A stretch of 5,942 bases of DNA, taken from assembly GCA_964604565.1 (NCBI GenBank), contig CAZRZN010000263.1:1-5942 (forward strand), written 5' to 3'. The notes beneath the pieces were generated by a model. The model worked only from the letters and a program-made list of their open reading frames with translations. It searched no databases and was not told where the DNA came from. Source of the stretch: CAZRZN01 sp964604565. Lineage in GTDB: Bacteria; Pseudomonadota; Alphaproteobacteria; Rhodobacterales; Rhodobacteraceae. Shown one piece after another: positions 1 through 5,942 of this stretch; within the stretch, counting starts at the first letter, position 1, and each line of letters begins with the position of its first letter. A program made the position numbers and the translations under genes.

Positions 1-444
1 GCGGGCACCGAGTGCGCGCCTGTGCCGACCATGTTTCCCGCAGGGCTGTTGCGTCGTCGACCCGGATCGCCTCTTGCCCTACAATTGGAACCTAGGATTA
101 GGCTGGGAAATCCACCAGCAAGGCGCTGACAGTCAGGCTGCGATCGCTGCGTCCTGCAACGCTGTCACGTGGCACGTCAAAGAAGAAAACTTCGCTTCTT
201 CTCTCTTCAAATACTCCACGCGGAACACAGCCTGCCCGCGTTCCGGTCGGACGGATGGCTTGCACCGCTAAAAACCTCACGCTGCGGCATCGCCAGACGT
301 CCGCCTTTCCCATGCACGCGATATCCAGCGGCCGCTAGGACGCCGCCGATTTCAGGTGCTGCCCTTCTGATCGGCCTGGCTCCAAGGGGCCTGACCGCAT
401 GGCCCGTGTTCGAGCCGCCCTGAGGACAGCGTCTCTACCGCGGA

Positions 445-459
445 GGTGCATAATGCTCC
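445..459. repeat. Short near-perfect palindrome
   Basis: The sequence GGTGCATAATGCTCC is symmetrical about the central A at 452. The GCAT and ATGC half-sites pair exactly, followed by one T-T mismatch and then two more pairs (GG with CC). It abuts the larger stem-loop at 459-490. It could be a protein-binding site or simply part of the folded 3' region of the dabBA transcript. No promoter or gene start next to it supports an operator role. Confidence 0.2.
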
Positions 460-490
460 GGCGGCCATGGTCCGTGGGCCACGGCCGCCG
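459..490 (-). terminator. GC-rich stem-loop downstream of dabA (terminator-like, no T-run)
   Basis: Positions 459-466 (CGGCGGCC) pair with 483-490 (GGCCGCCG). After one A-C mismatch, TGG at 468-470 pairs with CCA at 479-481, leaving an 8-base loop. This is the strongest inverted repeat in the 1-573 stretch. It lies 83 bases past the dabA stop codon, where the end of the dabBA transcript would be expected. No T-tract follows on either strand, so it is not a classic intrinsic terminator. It may block 3' exonucleases or work with Rho. The role is inferred from position and fold only. Confidence 0.35.
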
Positions 491-573
491 CGGGATGCGC
501 GCCCGTCGCAGGGCCGGATCGCTTGTCGCAGTTTTCTTGCCCGGACAACCTGAGTGACAATGTATCGGACCTG

Positions 574-2940
574 TCAGAGGGGGGCGGTCCAGTCCATGCC
601 GCGCCGGTAACGCGCGTCGATCCTCCCGTCCTTCAGGGCGAACAGATGCAGCCACCCGTTGTCGAACAGGGCGCGCACCTCCGGGTGACGCTCCAGAACC
701 GCGGTGATCGCATCGGTCGGGGCGTCAACGTAGACGGACAGCCGCAGCGGATCATGCGCCAGTTTGCCTCCGTCATGCACGGCTTGCCAGGGCAGTCCCG
801 GCCGCAAGCGGCCACCGTTCCCCTGCACCACGCCGATCCCGCCGACGACGTTGTGGATCAGCTTGTTGCCGCCGCCAAAGGCATCGGGCGCCACGGCAGA
901 GCCGTAATATTGCAGGCTGATCCAGCTTGCGACGACCACCGGGGCCGTCAGGATCAACTCCAGCGTGCCAAAGCCTTCGTCGGACCGCCAGTCATAGCTG
1001 TGCAGGAACGCCCGGCCCCCAAGGTCCGCAGCCGCGGTTGCGGCTCTTGGCGCGGCGACAAAAGCGGCGCAACCCGCCAAGCCCCATTCGGGGCGCACCT
1101 CTGCCCAGTTCAGCGCCCGTTCCGCGACAGTTGTGCCGGTGGCACCCGGCAGGCGCAGTGCCCGTTCGGCGCGGGTTTGCGCGCCGGCCCGCGTCAGCCA
1201 TGTCCGGATCTCGCGCAGGTCGGCGGCGCGCTCGGATGGGATGGTTTCGGGATAAAGTGTGATTTCATCGGTGGTCGTGTCGTGCAGACCGGCGACGAAC
1301 AGCGTGTCCTCGGGCACCGTCAGGCCCTGGTCGGGTAGGCCGGCACGCGTTTCGGGATCGTTCAGCAGCCCCGCAAGAAGCCGGGCGGAAACCTCACCGG
1401 TATGTCCGCCGCAGGCGCCGCAGTGATAGGCGCTTTCATGGGGGTTGTTGGCCACCTGCGCCCCATGTCCCAACAACAGGACGACCCGGCCGTGGCCTGT
1501 GGTCATGCCCATGGCCCTCAGCACCTTGGCGGCTGTCTCGGCCTTGACCTCGGGCGACAAGCCACCGGCAATGACCGGCGCGGGGCCCGGTGCAGTGCCC
1601 TTGCGCCCAAGGCCGAGGGCATCCTTGACAAGCTTGACGCCATAGACCGGCCCCGCCGCCTCGACAAAGGCAAAGGACGAAACAGCCGCCTGCCGGAAAC
1701 GTCCCCAGGCCCTGGCGGTCCGCGCGGTGACACGGGCGCCCTGTTCCGCCTCCTCTGCGGCATGGCTTGTCGAGTGCAGCCCAGGGTTCAGAAGGACCGG
1801 CAGATGCGCCTCGATCACGTCGGAACCATGCGCCGTATGCGCCAGCGGCAAGCCGAAGAACCCGGCGAAACCGATGGTTTCAATCTCCGCGCTCTGGCTT
1901 TCCAGCGCGCGCCTGAACACTTCGGAGCGCACGTCGATGCAAAACGCAGCCTGAAGGGCGGGCCGGTCGCGCACTGGCGCCTCGGCCTTGTCGGTCAGCG
2001 CCTCGTTCAGCCGCCGTTGATGGGCCCTTTCGGCGGCCTCCTGAAGGATCACATCGATGACCTGATCCGGCGTCGGGGCCACCGGCTCGGCATGGGTCGC
2101 TACGGTGTCCGCCCACTGGTCTGCGATCTGCGGGGTATGCGCCAGCAGCGCCTCTTCCCAGACAAGACGGATGGCCAGAAGTTCGGCAAGCGTCTCATCC
2201 GTCTTGCCTTGCATTTCGGCCCGCCACAGCAGCCAGCGGGCGTGTTGCGCCCAACCGCCAAGGTCCATCAGCAGCCGGTGGAAAACAGTTTCCGCAGAGT
2301 CTTCGGTGATCTTCAGGGCATCCGTGGCGCGCAGGACGGCGCGCTCTGCGGTGTCTGGCGCCTCTGCGACATGCGCGCAAAAGCCTTTTAGCCCGGCAAT
2401 CTCCGGCGTGAGATCGCGGCTGGCCCAAGCCCGCCATGCCGCATAGGCCCCTAGTCCGGGCGCGGGCGACCAAAGCGCCTGACCCTGATCGAAATGACCC
2501 GCGGCCCAAAGGCCGGTTGTCTTGGCGATCACCGACTGCCAGTCCGTCTGAGTCTCCCGCGCCGCCAGGTCCGCGACCGTCGGAAGGGCTTGCGCTGAGG
2601 GACCTGGTGTCCGGACCTTGCCCTTCAACAGGGCAAGGTCGGCGGGTTTCAGGCCGCTGTCGCTGGCGATGAGGGCAGCGGCAAGGTCGTCATCCGTAAT
2701 CCGACCCTTTTCGATTTCCTCGGCGTAATGCTGCCGGGGGCGGGTCAGGGCCACACCTGCGACCCGGCCAAGCCGGGCCGATGCGGTGGCAAGATCCTCG
2801 CCGGTCTGGCCAAGGAAAGGATTGACCGCAACGGTCGCCTCCAACGGAAAGGCGGGCGGGATGGCGCGCACTGCGGACTCGACGGCCTTCATGAGGTGAG
2901 AGATCCGGGCGGGGGCAATCTGTGCATGCTTGAGGAACAT
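574..2940 (-). CDS. dabA: DabA, zinc-binding subunit of DAB inorganic carbon accumulation complex (UPF0753/DUF2309)
   Basis: The 788-residue protein is full length for the DabA family (about 800 residues). DabA is a peripheral cytoplasmic-face protein with a beta-carbonic-anhydrase-like active site; together with DabB it couples CO2 hydration to an ion gradient so that bicarbonate accumulates. The proposed zinc ligands and catalytic residues are visible: Cys334 and Asp336 in the FCIDVRSE motif, His492 in LLLGHGAQ, and Cys507 in the HCGACGG motif. The C-x-D spacing and the 15-residue His-to-Cys spacing match, from memory, the residues described in Halothiobacillus neapolitanus DabA (C351, D353, H524, C539). 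Other family blocks are the N-terminal AVNPFLGQ motif (38-45) and the conserved C-terminal stretch at 691-724 (GNKLIHNVVGGIGVVQGNG, then LPWQAVHDG). The ATG at 2940 is preceded by AGGAAG with a 6-base spacer. The gene lies 16 bases behind dabB, so the two are almost certainly co-transcribed. The function is confident at family level; the coupling ion is not known from sequence. Confidence 0.95.
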   Translation of the reverse strand: MFLKHAQIAPARISHLMKAVESAVRAIPPAFPLEATVAVNPFLGQTGEDLATASARLGRVAGVALTRPRQHYAEEIEKGRITDDDLAAALIASDSGLKPADLALLKGKVRTPGPSAQALPTVADLAARETQTDWQSVIAKTTGLWAAGHFDQGQALWSPAPGLGAYAAWRAWASRDLTPEIAGLKGFCAHVAEAPDTAERAVLRATDALKITEDSAETVFHRLLMDLGGWAQHARWLLWRAEMQGKTDETLAELLAIRLVWEEALLAHTPQIADQWADTVATHAEPVAPTPDQVIDVILQEAAERAHQRRLNEALTDKAEAPVRDRPALQAAFCIDVRSEVFRRALESQSAEIETIGFAGFFGLPLAHTAHGSDVIEAHLPVLLNPGLHSTSHAAEEAEQGARVTARTARAWGRFRQAAVSSFAFVEAAGPVYGVKLVKDALGLGRKGTAPGPAPVIAGGLSPEVKAETAAKVLRAMGMTTGHGRVVLLLGHGAQVANNPHESAYHCGACGGHTGEVSARLLAGLLNDPETRAGLPDQGLTVPEDTLFVAGLHDTTTDEITLYPETIPSERAADLREIRTWLTRAGAQTRAERALRLPGATGTTVAERALNWAEVRPEWGLAGCAAFVAAPRAATAAADLGGRAFLHSYDWRSDEGFGTLELILTAPVVVASWISLQYYGSAVAPDAFGGGNKLIHNVVGGIGVVQGNGGRLRPGLPWQAVHDGGKLAHDPLRLSVYVDAPTDAITAVLERHPEVRALFDNGWLHLFALKDGRIDARYRRGMDWTAPL

Positions 2941-2946
2941 CTTTGT

Positions 2947-2952
2947 CTTCCT
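2947..2952 (-). promoter_or_regulatory. Ribosome binding site of dabA
   Basis: AGGAAG on the minus strand lies 6 bases before the dabA ATG and inside the 16-base gap after dabB. It supports the ATG at 2940 as the start. The dabB stop is a tandem TGA-TGA just upstream of this site, so terminating ribosomes would pause beside it, which is compatible with translational coupling. Confidence 0.75.
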
Positions 2953-2956
2953 GTCA

Positions 2957-4519
2957 TCAATTGGATTTTGCCGCCCGGAACCCGCCGATCAGGCGGTCGA
3001 GCACGGCGTTGAGATAAAGGCCGTTGGCCAGATGAACCCGCAGACCCGCCGTCGCCGGGTGATGCGCCCAATGCGGGAACAGCGCCTGCGCAAAAGCCAC
3101 AAGGCCAAAGGACAGAACCGCCAGCAGGATCATCGCCCATTCGAGGGGTTCCGCCGCCGGGGCCGCAGGCAGGTGTCCGCCCCAGATCGCGTCCGCGACA
3201 AGCTGAAAGGTGAAATAGGCGGTCGCCGCCCCAAGAGAGGCAAGTCCGGTGCGCCGCGTCAGTGCGGCGGGCGCCGCGTCGGCAAGGCCCTGCGCCACAA
3301 GATAGGCCACGCCAAAGATCAGCATCGTGCCAAGGGCCAGCGCCTGCGCGGTCTTCGGCCCGGCGATGGCCATGAAGCCTCCCGCCACCGCACCGTAAAG
3401 GACCAGCGCCAAGGCAAAGGATTTCATGACCGCGCCCAGATTCGGCACCGCGACGGGACCGGGCCGCCGGATATTGGCCACCGCCTGAACTGCGCCTCCC
3501 GATCCCAGAAACGCATGCGCCTTGTAAAGCGAATGTGCCACGATATGCAGCAGCGCCAGCGCCCAGAGACCAAGGCCGCATTGCAGCAGCATGAACCCCA
3601 TCTGCGCCACCGTCGACCATGCCAGCCCTGTCTTGACCGCGCTCTGGGTCAGCATCACGACAGCACCGAAAAGCGCCGTCAGACCGCCCAGCATGACCAG
3701 CGCCGCCATCGCCCCCGGGCTGGTCTGGACAAGCTCTGCCGTGCGGATCATCAGGAAACCGCCCGCGTTGATGATCCCGGCATGCAGCAATGCGGACACC
3801 GGGGTCGGGGCCTCCATCACTTCGGTCAGCCAGCCATGCAGCGGGAAGGTGGCCGTCTTGAGCGCGGCGGCCAGCACCAGCAACGCCACCGCAACATGGG
3901 CGACGATCGGCAGCCCGGCCTCGGCAGCAGCAGAGACCTGTGTGAATTCCACGGTGCCGAAGGCGGCGAACAGGAGCACGGCGGCGAGGATCAGCGCCAC
4001 ATCGCCCATGTGCCAGACAAGGGCGAATTTGGTGGCGGCGCGCTGCGCCTCGGCCCGGTCGGGATAGAACAGCAGCAATTGCCGCAACCCGGCCCCTATG
4101 GCCAGAAAGGCAAGGATGAGCACCGAAAAGCTGCCAGCTTGCACGAGGATCAGCACCGCTGCGAGCGTGACCAGCATCAGACCGTGAAAGCCGCCTTCGC
4201 GCGTCTCTCCGTCAAGGTAGCTGCGCGCATAGCGCATCACGATCCAGCCGACAAAGGCCACAAGCAGGGTCATCGTGGCGCTGAGCGCATCAAGTCTCAG
4301 GCTGATCGCGGCCGCTCCGTCAAACAGCATCAGGCTGGACGGGCCGTTGACCAGCAATTGAACAACTCCGCCGGCGGCAAGCGCGAGCGCCGAAAGCGCC
4401 GCTCCTTCAGACCAGCGGAGCAGGGCACCGGGGCGCTGCCCCGGATGCCGCACAAAGGCCGCCGCGACAGCCAAAAGCACGAGCGGCGCGAGAAAGGGAA
4501 GGGAAAAGACTTGCGACAT
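2957..4519 (-). CDS. dabB: DabB, membrane cation-translocating subunit of DAB inorganic carbon complex (NuoL/MrpA-like)
   Basis: The protein is 520 residues from the ATG at 4519. It is highly hydrophobic throughout, with roughly a dozen or more membrane-spanning stretches. The core matches the proton-translocating antiporter family (Proton_antipo_M, PF00361), with the signature around 221-258: Lys221 in ALKTATFPLHGWLTEV, then APTPVSALLHAGIINAGGF. A second conserved block with polar residues in the membrane, HIVAHSLYKAHAFLGSGG, holds His329 and Lys333. In the DAB complex DabB is the transmembrane partner of DabA and is thought to move H+ or Na+ to power bicarbonate accumulation. Pairing with dabA directly downstream separates it from respiratory NuoL, Mrp and hydrogenase subunits. 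An in-frame upstream ATG at 4636 would add 39 residues. I reject it because that extension is not membrane-like, overlaps the start of the divergent regulator, and the ATG at 4519 has its own GGAG 7 bases upstream. The gene is first in the operon. Confidence 0.93.
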   Translation of the reverse strand: MSQVFSLPFLAPLVLLAVAAAFVRHPGQRPGALLRWSEGAALSALALAAGGVVQLLVNGPSSLMLFDGAAAISLRLDALSATMTLLVAFVGWIVMRYARSYLDGETREGGFHGLMLVTLAAVLILVQAGSFSVLILAFLAIGAGLRQLLLFYPDRAEAQRAATKFALVWHMGDVALILAAVLLFAAFGTVEFTQVSAAAEAGLPIVAHVAVALLVLAAALKTATFPLHGWLTEVMEAPTPVSALLHAGIINAGGFLMIRTAELVQTSPGAMAALVMLGGLTALFGAVVMLTQSAVKTGLAWSTVAQMGFMLLQCGLGLWALALLHIVAHSLYKAHAFLGSGGAVQAVANIRRPGPVAVPNLGAVMKSFALALVLYGAVAGGFMAIAGPKTAQALALGTMLIFGVAYLVAQGLADAAPAALTRRTGLASLGAATAYFTFQLVADAIWGGHLPAAPAAEPLEWAMILLAVLSFGLVAFAQALFPHWAHHPATAGLRVHLANGLYLNAVLDRLIGGFRAAKSN

Positions 4520-4526
4520 GGCGGTG

Positions 4527-4530
4527 CTCC
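4527..4530 (-). promoter_or_regulatory. Ribosome binding site that fixes the dabB start
   Basis: GGAG on the minus strand is followed by a 7-base spacer and ATG at 4519. It decides between this start and the in-frame ATG at 4636. Just upstream, GGTCC and GGACC (4538-4542 and 4554-4558) could form a 5-bp hairpin with an 11-base loop in the dabB leader. The hairpin does not cover the site, and its significance is unknown. Confidence 0.65.
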
Positions 4531-4574
4531 GGTTGTTGGTCCGTGGTTCAGGAGGACCTAGCGACTGCCATGCA

Positions 4575-4602
4575 TTTATAAAATTACATATTTTCTCGGG
4601 AA
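4575..4602 (-). promoter_or_regulatory. Candidate promoter of the dabBA operon
   Basis: On the minus strand TTCCCG (4597-4602) is separated by 16 bases from TATAAA (4575-4580). The -10-like element is good (5 of 6 to TATAAT) and the -35-like element is poor (3 of 6 to TTGACA), as is common at activator-dependent promoters. Transcription would begin near 4568 and leave a leader of about 50 bases before the dabB ATG. The TTTATAAA at 4575-4582 is itself an 8-bp perfect palindrome, so the same bases could also be part of a regulator site. This is a prediction from sequence resemblance alone. Confidence 0.35.
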
Positions 4603-4610
4603 CCATTCTG

Positions 4611-4616
4611 TATAAT
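4611..4616 (+). promoter_or_regulatory. Consensus -10 element of the LysR-type regulator gene
   Basis: A perfect TATAAT lies only 6 bases before the regulator's ATG at 4623. The expected transcription start, 6-8 bases past the element, falls on or next to the ATG itself, so the mRNA would be leaderless. No convincing -35 element is found at 16-18 bases upstream. No Shine-Dalgarno sequence precedes the ATG, which fits a leaderless message. Confidence 0.5.
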
Positions 4617-4622
4617 AGAACT

Positions 4623-5507
4623 ATGTCGAGTCTCAATCTTCATCATCTCCGGTTGTTCCGGGCGGTTGCCCGCGATGGGACATTGACCGGGGCAGCCCGT
4701 GTCCTGAACTTGTCGCAATCGGCTTTGTCCACGCAGATCAAGGCGTTGGAGGCTGCCTTGGGGCATGACCTGTTTGAACGGCGAGGCCGTGGCCTTGTCC
4801 TGACAGAGGCGGGCCGCATCGCACTCGACCATGCAGAGGCGATCTTTCGCGCTGCCGAGGATCTCACCGCCACGCTGCGCGAGACAGGAAATGTGCGGCG
4901 CGCGTTGCGGGTCGGCGCGTTGGCCACGTTGTCGCGGAACTTTCAGATATCGTTCCTGCGGCCTCTGATCGGACGGTCCGATGTGGAGGTCGTGCTGCGC
5001 TCCGGATCCCAGGCGGAACTCCTGCGCAGTCTCGAGGCGCTATCGCTCGACGTTGTGCTGACGAACCTCGTGCCGGCGCGGGACGCCTCCAGCCCCTATC
5101 TGGTGCAACGCCTGTCCGAACAACCGGTCAGCCTGATCGGAACACCGGCAAGGGCGGGAAACACCGCCCGGTCGCTGCCATCGCTACTGGCAACCGAGCC
5201 GCTGATCCTGCCGACACCGGAGGCAGCGCTGCGCGCGGCTTTCGACGCGCTGGTCGAACGGTTGGAGATCGTGCCGATCGTCGCCGCAGAGGCAGACGAC
5301 ATGGCCATGATGCGTCTGCTGGCCCGGGAGGACGCCGGTCTGGCCGTCATCCCGCCGATTGTCGTGCAGGACGAACTGTCATCGGGAATTCTGGTCGAAC
5401 TGGCGCAATTGGAGGGCGTGACGGAAAGTTTCTGTGCGGTGACGTTACAGCGCCGCTTTCCCAATCCGTTGCTGGCGGATGTCCTCAATACGCCCGACGC
5501 CCAGTGA
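4623..5507 (+). CDS. LysR-type transcriptional regulator (NhaR-like N-terminus), probable regulator of dabBA
   Basis: The 294-residue protein has the usual length and layout of a LysR-type regulator. An N-terminal winged helix-turn-helix covers about residues 5-65, with the recognition region SQSALSTQIKALE at 31-43 and the wing GRGLVLTEAGR at 55-65. A linker helix (about 66-90) follows, then an effector-binding domain from about residue 95. The opening LNLHHLRLFRAVARDGTL and the QSALSTQIKALEAALG segment recall the NhaR branch, which in E. coli responds to Na+. That resemblance is from memory and does not fix the ligand. The gene is divergent from dabB across 103 bases, the classic arrangement in which a LysR protein controls its neighbour and represses itself. 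I chose the ATG at 4623 because the motif-bearing domain starts there; the open frame back to 4518 runs across the intergenic region and the dabB start. There is no Shine-Dalgarno sequence, and a consensus -10 element sits right in front of the start. Confidence 0.9.
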   Translation: MSSLNLHHLRLFRAVARDGTLTGAARVLNLSQSALSTQIKALEAALGHDLFERRGRGLVLTEAGRIALDHAEAIFRAAEDLTATLRETGNVRRALRVGALATLSRNFQISFLRPLIGRSDVEVVLRSGSQAELLRSLEALSLDVVLTNLVPARDASSPYLVQRLSEQPVSLIGTPARAGNTARSLPSLLATEPLILPTPEAALRAAFDALVERLEIVPIVAAEADDMAMMRLLAREDAGLAVIPPIVVQDELSSGILVELAQLEGVTESFCAVTLQRRFPNPLLADVLNTPDAQ

Positions 5508-5544
5508 CCGCGTTGCCGGACATGTCTTGAGGCAAAGAATGCCG

Positions 5545-5582
5545 CCGGCCGGGTGTTCCACCTAGACCCTTCGCCCGGCCGG
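5545..5582. terminator. GC-rich inverted repeat between convergent genes (weak bidirectional terminator candidate)
   Basis: CCGGCCGGG at 5545-5553 is matched by its complement CCCGGCCGG at 5574-5582, with a 20-base loop. It spans the end of the ugpC-like gene and most of the 54-base gap to the regulator's stop. Both arms are themselves nearly palindromic, and there is no T-run, so either arm could also fold locally. The position between converging genes is the main argument for a termination role. Confidence 0.3.
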
Positions 5583-5942
5583 GTCGAAACGCATCATGTC
5601 CGTGTCCCGCCATGTCAGCGCACGTGTTTCGCCCTCATGGGGGATCGGCTGTGTTGCGTCCTGCCGGACCGTGATCTGCGCCCCGTTCGCAGCGTAAAGG
5701 TGGATCAGCGTCTCGGCGCCCAAGGCTTCGATGGATCCCACGGTCGCTTCCAGCCGGCCTTTTTCGGCCATGTGAACATGCTCCGGACGCAGACCGATCT
5801 GGCCTGCGCCATCGCTTTGCCCGAAAAGGGCGGCATCGATGAAATTCGTCGGAGGTGACCCGATGAAGCCCGCGACGAAGGCGGTCCGGGGGTTTGCGTA
5901 GACCTCCAGCGGGGCGCCGATCTGATCTGCGACCCCGGCGTT
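5562..5942 (-). CDS. ugpC: ABC transporter ATP-binding protein, UgpC/MalK type, C-terminal part (runs off window)
   Basis: Only the last 126 codons and the TAG stop are present. The frame is open to the window edge, so the start, Walker A, signature and Walker B motifs lie outside. What is visible is the end of the nucleotide-binding domain and the regulatory TOBE-type domain: DQIGAPLEVYANPRTAFVAG and FIGSPP, typical of carbohydrate-importer ATPases, then the hallmark IGLRPEHV. The closing region, with GAETLIHLYAANG and the tail FDPAGRRV, resembles UgpC, the ATPase of sn-glycerol-3-phosphate uptake in E. coli. Related sugar importers (MsmK, MalK, SmoK types) share this architecture, so the substrate is not settled. 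The protein would power import through two membrane permeases, presumably encoded nearby outside the window. An internal ATG at 5771 is within the domain and is not a real start. The gene converges on the LysR regulator and appears unrelated to the dab operon. Confidence 0.85.
   Translation of the reverse strand, partial: NAGVADQIGAPLEVYANPRTAFVAGFIGSPPTNFIDAALFGQSDGAGQIGLRPEHVHMAEKGRLEATVGSIEALGAETLIHLYAANGAQITVRQDATQPIPHEGETRALTWRDTDMMRFDPAGRRV

Larger units (their letters stand above)
1..573. other. No recognisable gene; intergenic or degenerate region downstream of dabA
   Basis: I read all six frames and found no protein family, ribosome-binding-site-supported start or RNA gene I could defend. 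Open stretches exist (for example plus-strand frame 2 open from 2 to 271, and plus 169-423), but their translations have a random-looking composition rich in Arg, Pro, Ser and Cys and no recognisable motif. Small inverted repeats are present: a 7-bp AT-rich stem at 181-187/196-202, a 6-bp stem at 221-226/240-245, and the stronger hairpin at 459-490. The local composition around 175-225 is noticeably less GC-rich than the genes. It may be an ordinary intergenic gap, the end of a neighbouring gene beyond the window, or a decayed gene. Confidence 0.5.

Noticed and set aside
2..271. Plus-strand open frame from the window edge to 271 as the end of a neighbouring gene
   Set aside because: The translation shows no recognisable motif. 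An 89-codon open frame is unremarkable in GC-rich DNA, so it is not supported as a gene.
400..422. tRNA T-loop-like string GTTCGAGCC
   Set aside because: The flanking bases do not form a T-stem, and no acceptor or anticodon arm could be assembled around it.
523..2391. Long plus-strand open frames (523-1338 and 1402-2391) opposite dabA
   Set aside because: They are antisense shadows of the confidently identified dabA, with low-complexity basic compositions and no recognisable motif or ribosome binding site.
2889..3620. 243-codon minus-strand frame overlapping dabB in another frame
   Set aside because: The composition is Gly/Ala/Arg-rich with no domain. It overlaps dabB and the start of dabA on the same strand in a different frame, which is the expected pattern of a shadow.
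2930..4561. Very long plus-strand open frame (543 codons) opposite dabB
   Set aside because: Its translation is rich in Arg, Gln, His and Gly with no domain, and it mirrors dabB exactly. Open antisense frames are expected opposite GC-rich genes with strong third-position bias.
4518..4622. N-terminal extension of the LysR regulator back to the ATG at 4518
   Set aside because: The extra 35 residues are not part of the LysR fold, would be encoded across the promoter region, and overlap the start of dabB.
4520..4636. N-terminal extension of DabB from the ATG at 4636
   Set aside because: The extension has no family similarity, overlaps the regulator's first codons, and a good ribosome binding site precedes the ATG at 4519.

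Overview
The window is 5.9 kb of GC-rich DNA. The protein sequences and the small intergenic spaces suggest an alphaproteobacterium, probably of the Rhodobacterales type. That placement is an impression from gene content and composition, not a proven assignment.

Layout: (1) Positions 1-573 hold no gene I can recognise. A strong GC-rich stem-loop lies at 459-490, about 80 bases past the end of the dabA gene. (2) Positions 574-4519, minus strand, hold a two-gene operon, dabB then dabA. They encode the membrane and soluble-domain subunits of a DAB-type dissolved inorganic carbon (DIC) accumulation complex. DabB is a NuoL/MrpA-like cation-translocating membrane protein. DabA is a UPF0753/DUF2309 protein with a beta-carbonic-anhydrase-like zinc site, and all four key residues are visible. 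(3) Positions 4520-4622 are a 103-base divergent regulatory region containing an AT-rich island. (4) Positions 4623-5507, plus strand, encode a LysR-type regulator with an NhaR-like N-terminus. It is divergent from dabB and is the obvious candidate regulator of the operon. (5) Positions 5562-5942, minus strand, are the last 126 codons of a UgpC/MalK-type ABC transporter ATPase. It converges on the regulator and runs off the window.

How the genes work together: DabB is expected to use a cation gradient (H+ or Na+) to drive vectorial CO2 hydration to bicarbonate by DabA at the cytoplasmic face, so that bicarbonate accumulates in the cell. The divergent LysR protein probably senses a metabolite or ion signal and controls the operon from the shared region. 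No RuBisCO, carboxysome or separate carbonic anhydrase gene is present, so the carbon-fixing or anaplerotic partner is not shown here. The ABC ATPase belongs to a separate sugar or glycerol-3-phosphate uptake locus, with no evident functional link.

The system is a known type (DAB). The less ordinary points are the regulator's start, which looks leaderless, the compact overlapping promoters, and a few sequence details of DabB and the ABC ATPase.
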